From Sinohyriopsis cumingii (Eukaryota; Mollusca; Bivalvia; Unionida; Unionidae): 64,000 bases of DNA. The position numbers and the translations under genes are program-made. Each line of letters begins with the position of its first letter. Position 1 is the first letter of the stretch. The stretch is from contig CM068838.1 in NCBI GenBank assembly GCA_028554795.2, forward strand, positions 128,003,428 to 128,067,427, in the 5' to 3' direction. Shown here one piece after another: positions 1 to 9,937 of the stretch. The notes beneath the pieces are model-generated. The model saw only the letters and a list, made by a program, of their open reading frames with translations, was not told the origin of the DNA and did not search any database.

Positions 1-11
1 AGGTTACTTAC

Positions 12-90
12 CTGATCTTACAACACCTAAGCCATCCAACACCTCATTGTAAATACTAGAATCCTCGTTGATGTATCACTTAAGCTTAAG
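12..90 (-). pseudogene. Degenerate 79-bp exon of an unidentified gene
   Basis: On the minus strand a CTTCAG acceptor precedes position 90 and a perfect GTAAGT donor follows position 12. The 79 bases align with the 75-bp exon at 56,146-56,220, including a shared upstream stretch reading TTGGATGTT. In the frame matching the paralogue there is a TGA near the start, and the length differs by 4, so this copy is probably non-coding now. The gene is not recognised and would continue to the left of the window. The assignment rests on splice sites and paralogy only. Confidence 0.35.
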
Positions 91-1936
91 CTGAAGAACA
101 TCCAATATACTGGTAGCCACTTAACTGTGACTAGGGGTGGTAATTATACTAGTATCTCGAAATAGTTTCTTATCACGTATGCTAATTTATAACCTATATT
201 GTATATAGACTAGAAAGACGACTTTTTTCATTTTGCCGCGAGGGTAAGTTTGGTGAGGTAGCGGAAGTTAATTCCCAATAGTAATGTAGTCGAGTAAATA
301 TTCTCTGAGAACATGACTTCCAAAAACTTTCCTTTACAATAAATGCTCTTTTCCATAGACGTATCAACTCAGCAATCACGCCCCATAAACCCGAAATGAT
401 TATTAGGTCTATATTGCTGCGTGCTGTTGCAAAGGATGTATGCCATCGTGGGCCTGACGATGTCTAAATAAGTGGAAGAACAAATCTATTTCGTCCGAAT
501 TATCACTAATGAACAAGAACTGGGCATCATTATAAATGTTACATGTATATAGAAGCCACAACATGGCCACCATTCTCTGTCATGAATGGGGGATGCTACA
601 GCGGTCAGATTGCGAGAGACATTTCAGTTTATGCAGACAGACTCGCGATTGTGAACGGAAAAGTGTCTTTTTCAATTAAAACTCACATCTCTTTAAACGT
701 GACTCATTTTGAAGAACGAACAATATCATTGGACCCATCTTCACGCTATTTCATCCATTACAATATTTTTATTCGGACTTGGTTGATACTCTTAGGTAAA
801 GAGTTCGAGACAAATCGACTGGTGAATCTCGGGAAAGACTAAAATACAGTAGGATCAGAGTGGTCTTTATGGAGACAAATATGTGTAACCAGTCTGCAAA
901 GAATACCATCTTAAATACAGCCGGATCAAATTAGGTTTCGATGCATATATTTCAAAGCAAAAGTGATTGTGACTTCGAAGGGAATGTCATAATTAATCAT
1001 ATACAGAAGAGAAAACCCGAAACTTCCTGAATGCGTTGCAGATTGTTTACGATAAATGACATTACTAACGTTGTTCAAGCAAAGACATTTTACTTTTGCT
1101 AATCGTGTTTCTAAATTTTCAACACCCATTTCGTTATAAAATGTTGAGATTCGGTAAAAATGTTTCAAATCAAACCTTTATGATATTTAACTAGTTGAAA
1201 CAGTATCTACCGCGTGACTATCTGATTGGTTGCTACTGAAAGAGACTAATTCAATCAGATCCCTTGTTCAATATCGATTAAGGGAGCATTACGAATAATC
1301 ATAGTGACCTCAGTGCACGACGACACGTGTCACGCACAAGTTTTTTTCGGAACTTCTATTAACGAATTAATGCATGTGGACATCGTAGAAACGCTTTAGT
1401 GAATACTTAAACGGTCATCTGGGTAGATACCATATAATACTCATTTATTCAAAATGTACAGAATCATTTAGTTTAATGATCAAAGCATGAACAGTTAAAG
1501 GACAAAGTTGAAACCCAAGTCTCTGTAACTGAAGACATAAGTTACAGTGTCCTCCGTTTTGTGACGAGAGTGAAGTAATGATCGATGTGCAACCAATAGG
1601 GAAGATCGACAATTTCAAGGATACTTGATGCATGCTTCCAGGGATACAGGATGCACAAATGTCAGGTGGTCATGAATTAAACGCAAACACTACACTAAGC
1701 CAGTCAAATGTGAAATGTAGACTCAAATGACCTTTTATTACAGGTTTGATACTAGAATAGATGTATAGAATCATCTAGCATCATCATTCAACCACAAACG
1801 AAGCTCGAGAAAAAAACCCCAAAAATAACATTTAACCATAAAACAGGATTTAGCCAAAGTCAATGGTGTACTATTCAGGTTGCATTGTCTCATCAAGTTT
1901 CATGATTCCAGATATAACTATATGTATATACCATGA
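91..1936. other. AT-rich non-coding DNA, no gene seen
   Basis: No supported coding region was found. A 99-codon open frame at 543-842 is not kept in the matching part of the right duplicate and has no recognisable motif, so it is not called. Parts near 380-470 match 56,840-56,940 in the right duplicate. Confidence 0.6.
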
Positions 1937-2087
1937 CAGGGGTCTCCAATACGCGGCCCGCCAAGCCGTATCCTCTGGCCCGCAAAATAATTTGGCGTCA
2001 CATGACGTCACTAGAGATAACAAAGATGGTGCAGCCCTTGGGCCATCGAATATACCCTCGGGGTGGTTTGATTTTTTGAGACCCCTG
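1937..2087. mobile_element. hAT-like non-autonomous element (MITE)
   Basis: This 151-bp stretch is bounded by a 10-bp terminal inverted repeat, CAGGGGTCTC at the left and GAGACCCCTG at the right. The interior contains GCGGCCCGCC and CTGGCCCGC, the GC-rich motif seen just inside hAT-type termini in many animals. The flanking 8-bp sequences (TACCATGA and CAGTATGC) do not match, so the target-site duplication has decayed or the ends are slightly off. It carries no coding capacity. Confidence 0.55.
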
Positions 2088-4798
2088 CAGTATGCAATAC
2101 ATCTCGGCTAAACCAAAGCACGTAACCGAGAATGGACAAATATTGGTGCTGTTTGTATAGAATTAGCCCCTTAACCCCCTCCTCAGTGTCTGTGTTGTTA
2201 AACCCAGCCAAACTAGTGTGTCTAACCTAGGAAGAAAAATGTTTTGAGGTGTATGGAGGCCGTACATATAAATATATTTGTATTTGTGTGGCTATGAGTA
2301 CCCCCGATCCCGGACGACGGGGAGGGATGGGTGTGTGTGTGTGTGAGAGAGTACAGTAGCTCTCTAATTCTTAGAGGAGAGCTAGGAATCTGCATTATTT
2401 ATGTGTATTTTCTAAAAGTAGTCGCATTGTATTAGCATTAATTAAATATTAAGCTTATGTAACGTTATCCACACTGGCCGAATAACACATGTTCGCTTTA
2501 TAATTCTAAGAAAAAGCCAGGAGGCTGGATTCAATGAACATTTATTTGCGGTGTTTAATTTAATTATCCTTTCTACTAAGTATACGTAGCATTCTTCACT
2601 GGTCAGCATATATCCAGGCAAATAAAAATAAATGATACAGAATGTTCTTGGGGTACTACAAGTTCATCGGCTGAATTTATATTGTCATACTTGACAATGA
2701 AAACTGGAACTTTATTGACTGAATTCAGTTCGAGGAATAAACTGATTCACTGTAGACTGCTGCGCAAATCTGGTAAACCTGGACAGTGTTACATTAACAC
2801 TTATTAGCTAGAACTACAATTCAAAGGACAATATATATGCGCACACATAAGCTGAAATGATCAGGCTTTAATTCGTGTAAACATTTGGAACAATTATTGA
2901 AAATCAGCTATGAAAACAAACACACACACTCGGTAAAAACTAGAAATCCATATACATTTGTACAAGCTAATATTATATACAACAATAAAGGTAAACTATT
3001 CAAATTTAAAGTTTGAATAAAGTTAAAAGCGAAATAAATCATAGCGAGCATTGAATCCGTGTATATCATTGTTGTAAGTCTCTCCGTCTTTAATACTGTA
3101 TATAAACATCATATATTTCTCTTTCTCCTTTCAATGAAAAAGTTTGTTATTGAATTATTATGCAATCTATCACATATATTTTGTCTTCTCTCAAGAATTT
3201 GTGTTTGGCGATCAAATGAATAAAGATCAATTTCTCATCATATACTATGAACAAATCTAGAGAACATTCACGCACATGATTCAACATTATTCACTAAATT
3301 ATGTACTAAAACATAGATATTAATACCATTTTATAAACATAAAGCTCTTTTTCTTGATTCAGTAGATGAAATACGTGCTGCTTGGTTGCTTAGCCATTAT
3401 CATCAATATCGTCCTCGACCTCATCATTGCCAGCATAAATATCACACTTGTCTGTATAATCACGATAGAGTTATGGTCAGGGTGACATCAACCCGCCATT
3501 TTGGATAATAATCTTCCGGCCATAGTTACCAGATCATGAACACAATCATGTAGCACATCGGTCCTTCATATATTCATGTACCAGTAATCATCTTAATAAT
3601 TCTACCACTTGCGGGTGATATTCTATTAAACTTAACTCTTGGATTTAAGGCAAATCTCCACCCTTTAATTTCCTTATATATTTCTTTAACACAGTTTGTT
3701 TTGTTTGATTTGTTTTCTACTGGAAAATGCCTAACTGCTTGGTCATTATTAAGTAGTAGGACCTTTTAAGCAAACTTCGAAATATTCATACAAATTGATC
3801 GAGAGATGTTGAAGCTAGAAAATTTATTATTGTATATAGGGCAATTGTTTGCGGCAAGTATTTGAGATTATCTATTTTTAGGACTAGGTGAAAACTCGGT
3901 CCTTCATAATATCGTCTAGCTGAAGACTTTATTTTAACGTACTGGCCTATATCATGTGTCTAAGAGATGTTCTTACCATATTATTGAAGGGTTGCTTTTT
4001 AATAAATTCAACACACGTTTGTACATTATTTACGTACAGTGACTTGAATTTTATTTCATAATTGTGGAAACTGAGCATGTACCACACTGAAATGGGTCCT
4101 TCTAAAGGAGACATTAAACGATAATTCATAACGTTATGAAAACAATCCATAATAAACGCCGTATGTGCAACCCAGTGGAAAAGATCCGAAAGTGAGGAAA
4201 ATATATGATGAGATATAAGTTATACCCAGCAAGGTGAATATTTTGGATCGCGCGCCACAGAAAGGTATACTATGCAAGAGTTAATTGACAATCACCGCGC
4301 CAGGCCCAGAGGTCCTATAGCTGAGCCTGCAGTGTTAGTTCTTTCTGTAGGCATATCAGTGTAAAGGCATTTGCAATGTTCTAACCATGCAGTCAGTGTT
4401 CAATCAATAGCGTCATTACTTAGAGGTGATAAATCTAAAAAGGTAAGTTGTGGATCATGTATTTAGAATTTGAGATAATGAACAATCGTTGATCTTGATT
4501 GGAGGAAATAAACACATGCGTTGGTATTCTCATGTATAGTTTAAATAACGTGTCCCCCATGTTACCGTTAACTAAACTTAATTCTTAATTCGACTTAAAT
4601 GATGTTAAAATTCCCGGCTAAAAGTTTGAAATGCGAAAGCAGAAACCATGAAATGTGAGTCGTATTTTATGCCTTCTATTGTCAACAGGATCTAGCTATT
4701 TTGCTTCTACTGGTCATTTAATTATGATATAATCATACTATTCTATTGATCACTGAAATGACAAAAGGCTATCAGGATGCTGCAAAATAGGAGACTGT
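2088..4798. other. AT-rich non-coding DNA
   Basis: No supported gene was found. A short (GT)n run lies near 2,331-2,344. The part near 3,000-3,120 is alignable with 58,700-58,830 in the right duplicate (shared AGCGNNCATTGAAT and TAAACATCATATAT). Open frames here are short and lack splice or protein support. Confidence 0.55.
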
Positions 4799-6654
4799 CT
4801 ATCGTTTTCTACAAAGCAGCAAACCTGGAATCTGGCCATTCAAGACATCTGTGCAACTTGCTGACAATAAACTGTCTCTGAATTCAATTGATTGTCCATC
4901 TCCCAAGCTTACAACTTTTTCACCATTCGCACCTGTGTTAGTCGTTCTAGAGTTCGATAGTACAAGTGTTATGGTATACCAGTTCTTCTTCAGAACAACC
5001 GGATCATCGAACAACACCTCCAGTAGCTCTTCATCCGTTATGGTTATTAGAGGTTTGATCGATATAATTGTACGTTTGGATTCATCAAGTAACTGTACTT
5101 CAGTGTCCGAGACAAATGCAGAGGAGCAGTTAATTTGATCCCAATGGCCATAATAGTTATTTGGACTTTTCGTTGCCCCATAAATTACAATCCCAAGCAG
5201 AATCACTTCCTTTGAGCATCTGAAATCTATTGCGTGTGAACCAAATCCCTCAGTCCTTGGAATACCAAGGTTGGTAAACCTAATCACTCTTTGCTTTTCT
5301 TGAAATTTTGGTTTTGTTGCGGTTCGTACATACTTTGAATCGTCGAGATTACCACTGCCGAGAAAATGTCTAAGCAAGGTCACGCTCTCCTCCGCAGTCA
5401 AGATATTGTCTGTAGCTACTATGTCCGCAAAATACTTTCCATCCATTACTGAAAATCTAACAAGATTCTTCAGCCCACCCAACACTTGTCACATGTTTTC
5501 TGCACTTGGTTGGATATTTCTCCGAACACACTCATGTTCTGCCCAATCCTTCAACGCTTCATATACTTCATATTCCTCTGCAAATAAGTCATCCTGTCTT
5601 AGCACCATCTCCAAGCAATCTATTGACAAATTTCTGAATGATGAGTGGTTAAGAATAGAACTTCCATTGTCCACTGTGAACTCTAGACATTTGGTCAGAA
5701 GATCTTGGTCATCAAATGCATGAGCTTGCTGAAAAATGCCGCATACGTTATAAAGACTGACTGACTCTTTCAGCCAGTTTACACACTTGTCAACAAGGCC
5801 CCTGACGACATACTTTTTTGCAGCATACAGTACAGCCAAAATGGAGTCCTCTTCTGGCTCAAATCCCTCAAAGTACATGAACCTATTTATAAAAATGTAT
5901 AAAAATATTGTATCGTACAAAAGTTTGGAATTATATCGAAATCCATATTTATATTAGATCCAAAAACGAGTTTGTATGTTTGTCTTGGTGCACATTAATA
6001 AGCTTCTATTCAACAACAAAATCCTTGTATGATAACTTATCAAATCATGCACTACATTTCGTTCATTTTAAAACAGGCCTTATGTGTCATTTTAATTACA
6101 GTTCATATGTTAAATATATATTATTGTCGTTTTATACGTGTAGATGAAAGAAAAATACAAAAGTAATAAAATAAATACACATTTGTTTTCTGTATTTTGT
6201 TACAGCCCTTGATATCAAATATGTTTAAATAAAAATGTCTAAAGCAAATGTAACACAGAAACCTGAACAAAAATACCTATGTTTGATTACCGTTACATTC
6301 TTCTCGATGACAGATTACTGGGCTCAGTACGATATTTCTTTTACATTTTATTTCGCTAATAATTTCCTTTTCGACAAACTACTTCTAAAAATAAACAATA
6401 TTGTTCAACATACTTCAAAAGCTGTTCAAAGACATCTGGTTCAATATCTGGTATGTGTATTGGTCCAGTTTCTTGAAGAGGGCCACATAGCATGGCGTAA
6501 AATACGGAACTACGGCTTATGAGGACATACTTGTGTACTGTCACTTCTTGTTTTTGTTTTCCTACATAGAATGTGACATCACAAGCCACGTGGTTCTCCA
6601 ACATGTAGCGATTGCTCCTCAAAATATCCCGCTGTGCTTGCCAGTCAGTATGGT
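4799..6654 (-). pseudogene. BTB-BACK-PHR protein gene, left copy, with premature stop
   Basis: Two minus-strand exons are visible. Exon A (6,414-6,654) follows a CTGCAG acceptor and ends at AA|GTATGT; it encodes the BTB/POZ domain (CDVTFYVG, VHKYVL, SSVFYAML, IPDIEPDVF). Exon B (4,799-5,882) follows an AAATAG acceptor and encodes BACK (LYAAKKYVV, ALKDWAEHEC) then a PHR-type beta domain ending IPGLLL. This is the order of the BTBD1/2/3/6 family, usually Cullin-3 adaptors. A TGA at 5,489-5,491 falls exactly between BACK and PHR, where the right copy reads arginine, so translation would lose PHR. Both sides of the stop remain open. The exon A acceptor implies an upstream first exon that was not found. 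It could be a pseudogene, or a truncated BTB-BACK protein. Confidence 0.8.
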
Positions 6655-7058
6655 CTGCAGACAAAAAGAAGATATATGACCAGACGCATAAACATTAAAG
6701 ATGTGGCTAAAAGTGTAAGATGCACGCAAACACGTTACAACGATGCTGACGTTAAGGCACAGTCAAAAGTATCCATAGTGTCCTCAGATTACTAAATGTC
6801 CGTAATAATGATTACTTAATGTCCTCAAATCGAAAAAGGGGTCGCCTTAAACAAAATAACAAATAAACCTGAATTTTAATATTTTGCAAGCAGTAAAGGC
6901 CTCTTTTGATACTTCTCTATTGTCGCGGACTTTAAAGACGATGCAGACAATGAACCGTCCAACACATAAACGATGTACCTTTGAGTGCTATAGAGCTTAC
7001 TGAGGCAAACTTTCATGCAGCTGGCTTCTCACGAAAAGCATGCAAATTCTGATTTTTT

Positions 7059-7331
7059 TTACTATTCGTTGTTGTTGTTGTTGTTGTAGGGTTTAACGCC
7101 ATTTTTCAGCACAAGATAGGTTATACGTGGCGGCTAGTATTATTGGTGGAGGAAGAACCCGGGAAAACCCTGGAAAGGACCACCGACCCACGAGAAGCTA
7201 CTGGCATGCTTTCTCACATAACCACATTGGCCGAACCTGAGACACGAACCCACGCAGACAGAGGTGAGATAGCAATAATCCGTAACGGTGAGCTTTTTAG
7301 ACCACTCGGCTACTCGGGGCCCCTTACTATT
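7059..7331 (-). mobile_element. tRNA-derived SINE, family B (copy 1)
   Basis: Read on the minus strand, this begins GGGGCCCCGAGT, has a leucine/serine-tRNA-like head with an A-box-like stretch (AGTGGTCTAAA in sister copies) and a B-box-like stretch near GGTTCG, then a conserved body and an (AAC)n tail at about 7,067-7,089. Close relatives lie at 24,680, 52,440 and 56,385. The flanks repeat TTACTATT, consistent with a target-site duplication. Open frames read across it are by-products. Confidence 0.8.
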
Positions 7332-7904
7332 TGTTTCTGTTGGTACAATTTTGACATCGAACAACAGCAACAACAATAGCAAGCAGCACCAACCCGAAAA
7401 ATACTTCAAATGTAAACAATAATTTAGAAAATTAAACAGCTACTATGTTGTTCTAGCTGATATTGTGCAAAGTCATGTACATAGGAGATTACATGTACAT
7501 TCCATGTTCTTATTAACTTGGATGTAGAAAACGGCATAATGAAGGAAGTCGGATACAAAGTGCATTCCTTTGTATCGTTAGGTCTAGTTCAGACACTAAT
7601 TGATCGCTTACCGCATAGTAGTAGTGAAGGGAGACGATATAGCCTCAAATGAAAAATACATTACATTTAACATGGGGAATATTGGGTCTGTTTACGGACA
7701 AAGGAATGTGGAGTCTGTATAGCGTCTGACGTCACGGTATGGGAGATTGTTAACAATGTTGCAACAATGGTTGGAACAGGTGTGCACCGGACTGGCCTCC
7801 ATCGGGAAAACAGAGTGGGACTTAGATTTATATAACACATACAATAGACAACATACAACAGACAAACACTTATACAAATGACTAAAAAATATTGTGATGC
7901 AAGA
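7332..7904. other. Stretch left of the polymerase element, unassigned
   Basis: No gene could be assigned. A palindromic CRE-type octamer TGACGTCA lies at 7,727-7,734 and an ATTTATATAA stretch near 7,825, so a promoter is conceivable. Interrupted frames run on both strands at 7,667-7,925 without a recognisable domain. The left end of the polymerase element must lie in or near this stretch, but no terminal repeat was identified. Confidence 0.4.
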
Positions 7905-7908
7905 AAGC

Positions 7909-7946
7909 ACATCTTTTCGAGGCATATGAGTGGCCTGAAAAGGGCC
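7909..7946 (-). terminator. Histone-type 3' stem-loop plus purine-rich downstream element
   Basis: The minus strand reads AAAGGCCCTTTTCAGGCC followed by ACTCA and, after a short spacer, CGAAAAGA. Metazoan replication-dependent histone mRNAs end in a stem-loop of the form GGYYCTTTTCAGRRCC flanked by ACCCA-like and ACCA/ACTCA sequences, with a purine-rich element 10-20 bases later that pairs with U7 snRNA. Here the stem lacks one base on the 3' arm. The signal sits about 19 bases after the stop of the minus-strand ORF. A near-identical block occurs at 9,086-9,130 on the plus strand. Confidence 0.65.
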
Positions 7947-7964
7947 TTTGGGTTTATGTTAACA

Positions 7965-8203
7965 TTATTCCATTAACATAGAGGACATCACATAGGTCTT
8001 CTTTTCCTCAAACTTCTTATGACTTCTGGTCCATAGATTAAGACCCATTCCAAACAACCTTGTATCTCCACATAAATTCTTTTTTTCCAAACGCTTGTAT
8101 CCGTAATCCTGATAACTGTCCATGATGATTTCACGTACATGGGTAAGTCCGTACGGAACAGCACTGACGATACGAGAGTAGATGATTCTAGGTTGGTCCA
8201 CAT
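7965..8203 (-). CDS. Small gene with histone-like architecture; possible diverged histone H4
   Basis: A 71-codon ATG frame (7,988-8,203) overlaps an alternative 78-codon frame (7,965-8,201). The gene has a TATAAATA box about 40 bases upstream of the ATG and a histone-type 3' end just after the stop. In the ATG frame, 8,039-8,077 reads IYVEIQGCLEWVL, which lines up with H4 IYEETRGVLKVFL at 6 of 13 positions. It is preceded by KKR (H4 VKR) and followed by VIR and a KRR cluster in H4 order; after a one-base slip comes DVLY (H4 DVVY). Gaps are needed and the N-terminal tail is absent. It is read as a strongly diverged or decayed H4-like gene, or an unrelated small gene that acquired histone-type ends. 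The true frame is uncertain. Confidence 0.4.
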
Positions 8204-8429
8204 CTTGTGACGAGAACAGGTGAAGGGAATGAACTGAACGGGTTATTTATAGGGGAAGGGAGGATCGAAACGGATTGAGTTTATTCACCAATCCAAACAC
8301 TCGTTACAAAATTCAGTCACAACACAGAGCCAGTCTTCTAATCCGAAGAGAGCAGTCTGTGACGTTACATTCCCTAAATAGATGCGTTAGCGTCTGTGCG
8401 CAGTCAACCATGCGACACAGTTTTCAATC
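8204..8429. promoter_or_regulatory. Divergent promoter between two genes with histone-type 3' ends
   Basis: These 226 bp separate the ATG of the minus-strand ORF (8,203) from the ATG of the plus-strand ORF (8,430). A TATAAATA box on the minus strand covers 8,244-8,251. CCAAT-type sequences lie near 8,288 on the plus strand and near 8,273 on the minus strand. A weaker TAAATAG lies near 8,374 for the plus gene. The arrangement resembles the divergent promoters of animal histone gene pairs. Confidence 0.5.
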
Positions 8430-9057
8430 ATGACAGAACCTAAGAAGACAATGTATTGTGGTGCACCGGCTGTGGACAAGACAAGTGATTGTATAGCAGC
8501 AACTACCCAAGTCAACACAGACATACTTCCAGAAGAAGTTAATTTTAATTGGGATTTAGTCGATTTTCTTTCTTCTTTGCAAGAATTTGTTCCGGTACCA
8601 GTACCTTCGCCACCTTCTCCTTCTTTACCACACATGGAGTATTTTAAACATAAACAAAAAGACGAATTGGAGAAATTTTTACAGCAGTAGAAGGAAGCAG
8701 AACAAGCTTTTCTCCTTCAACAACTCCGAGAAAAAGAGGCCCGAAGGAAACGACAGGAAGAAGAAACAGAGAAGAAACAAGGTCTAGGAGAGAAGGAGAA
8801 TAGTGAAAGCCAAACGGTCACGGTACTCTTAGACAATTTAGCAGAGATAAGGAGTCTGAAACAAATTATCAGACTTCTGTATTACGACCCAAGAGAAAAA
8901 CACCTTCCCGTGCTAAACAACCCAACCTTGTTACTACACCTGCGATACCACCCTTAGTGATGTCTACCAAATCATCATCGACAGGAGGCAGTCCAGAAGT
9001 AGGCCTTGGCCGTGGCAAAGCCTTAAAGCAGTTAAAGCTGATTGCGTCCCGTTCCTA
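8430..9057 (+). pseudogene. Proline/lysine-rich coiled-coil protein gene with histone-type 3' end
   Basis: The frame opens with MTEPKKTMYC and contains a proline stretch (VPVPVPSPPSPSLP) and a lysine/glutamate-rich, coiled-coil-like part (FLLQQLREKEARRK). It ends with a basic, NLS-like PKRKTPSRAK and the C-terminus GLGRGKALKQLKLIASRS. A TAG at 8,688-8,690 and at least one frameshift near 8,840 break it. The protein family is not recognised, and it is not a core histone. It sits divergently to the H4-like gene and upstream of the polymerase. Its stop is 35 bases before a histone-type stem-loop at 9,093, a spacing normal for histone mRNAs. It may be a structural or DNA-binding protein of the element; that is inference. 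Confidence 0.55.
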
Positions 9058-9085
9058 AGTTGTTTTTTAATTAAAAAAAACAAAT

Positions 9086-9130
9086 ACCCAACGGTACTTT
9101 TCAGGGCCACTCACATCTCTCGAAAAGAGA
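9086..9130 (+). terminator. Histone-type 3' stem-loop plus purine-rich downstream element
   Basis: The core GGTACTTTTCAGGGCC at 9,093-9,108 has a CCCAAC 5' flank and an ACTCA 3' flank, followed by CGAAAAGAGA at 9,121. Five of six stem pairs can form (one A-G mismatch, one G-T). The 3' side from CCACTCA through CTCGAAAAGA is nearly identical to the minus-strand block at 7,909-7,946, so both genes share one 3'-end module. It is distinct from ordinary polyadenylation signals. Confidence 0.65.
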
Positions 9131-9339
9131 TAGTATTTCAATTGCCAAAATCAATTAAAACTCAAAAACCCCTTTTTGTACCCATGATGTACGTATGTGA
9201 ATATTTGAGTGAGTACGTGGGTGTATATTCTTATTCTAAAATTCAAAACCAAGAGACACTTACGTTTTATGCCTTGTATATTCTGGTACAAATTTTACAA
9301 TCCAATTCACAACACAACACAACACTTTAAAAAGTTCAT
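9131..9339. other. Spacer between convergent genes
   Basis: This lies between the histone-type 3' end of the plus gene and the decayed end of the minus-strand CCHC gene. No feature is seen. Confidence 0.4.
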
Positions 9340-9937
9340 AGCCTTCATCTGTCTCTGTCTTCACTCTTTCTGTTTTCGAAATTTCTTCACTTTTAAAATT
9401 TTTTCCTCCACTTCTTCCTTACTTTCTCCTTTTCTTTTCTTCTCCTTTTTCTCTTTCTGCACGTGTCTGGGTTCTTCCTTTGGAGAGGGTACCTCTTCTT
9501 CTTCCTGTTCGGAATCCCTCTCTTCTTGCTCCAGTTGTTAGGGCTATCTGAAGACCAATGTCCTTTTTCTTGACAATGATAACAAGCATTTTGACTGTTG
9601 TCTCTTCTAGCACCTGTTTTGCTTTGGACATTCGGAAGACCAATACCCTTTCTTCATACAGATATAGCAAGTATCTTGACTTTTATCTCGATCGGAGGGT
9701 GAGTAGTCCGTCGGCTTGTCTATAGAAAATTTTCTTATGACACCTCGCAAAGCTCTGATCAAAAGTTCGATCTGTGTGGATCTTCCATCGTTCTGCTCGG
9801 TTTGAGAGTGAAATGAATATTGGAAGAGAGGTCACACACTCTTCATATATATGTTGGTCTGCCATGGATATAAGGTGACCCAATGTGTTTAAAATGTAGC
9901 CATTTGACTTTTTGCAGTCAAGATGTAACGATTGCAT
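9340..9937 (-). pseudogene. CCHC zinc-knuckle (gag-like) protein gene, decayed
   Basis: An open frame from ATG at 9,937 runs to 9,683. It is followed in other frames by two zinc knuckles: CYICMKKGYWSSEC (codons 9,628-9,669) and CYHCQEKGHWSSDS (9,543-9,584). The CX2CX3GHX4C pattern identifies retroviral-type CCHC knuckles, but the first has H to Y, the second has its last C to S, and they lie in different frames. A lysine/glutamate-rich tail follows to about 9,340. Its start codon lies back to back with the polymerase-side frame opening at 9,932. CCHC proteins bind single-stranded nucleic acid; here it is presumably an element-encoded packaging or replication accessory, or an unrelated gag fragment. 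The opening part (ECVTSLPIFISLSNRAERW) is not recognised. Confidence 0.55.

Larger units (their letters stand above)
1..6910. repeat. Left copy of BTB-gene segmental duplication
   Basis: This stretch is matched in the same order and orientation by about 56,140-63,410. Matching landmarks are a short minus-strand exon (12-90 against 56,146-56,220), the stretch near 380-470 against 56,840-56,940, the stretch near 3,000-3,120 against 58,700-58,830, and both BTB exons with their flanking introns. The offset is about 56 kb throughout. Non-coding parts are much more diverged than the coding exons, so the duplication is old. Boundaries are by eye. Confidence 0.7.

Noticed and set aside
543-842. 99-codon plus-strand ORF as a gene
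   Set aside because: No motif or splice signal, and the matching part of the right duplicate does not preserve the frame.
4851-5723. Plus-strand ORFs opposite the left BTB gene
   Set aside because: Shadows of the conserved minus-strand BACK and PHR coding sequence.
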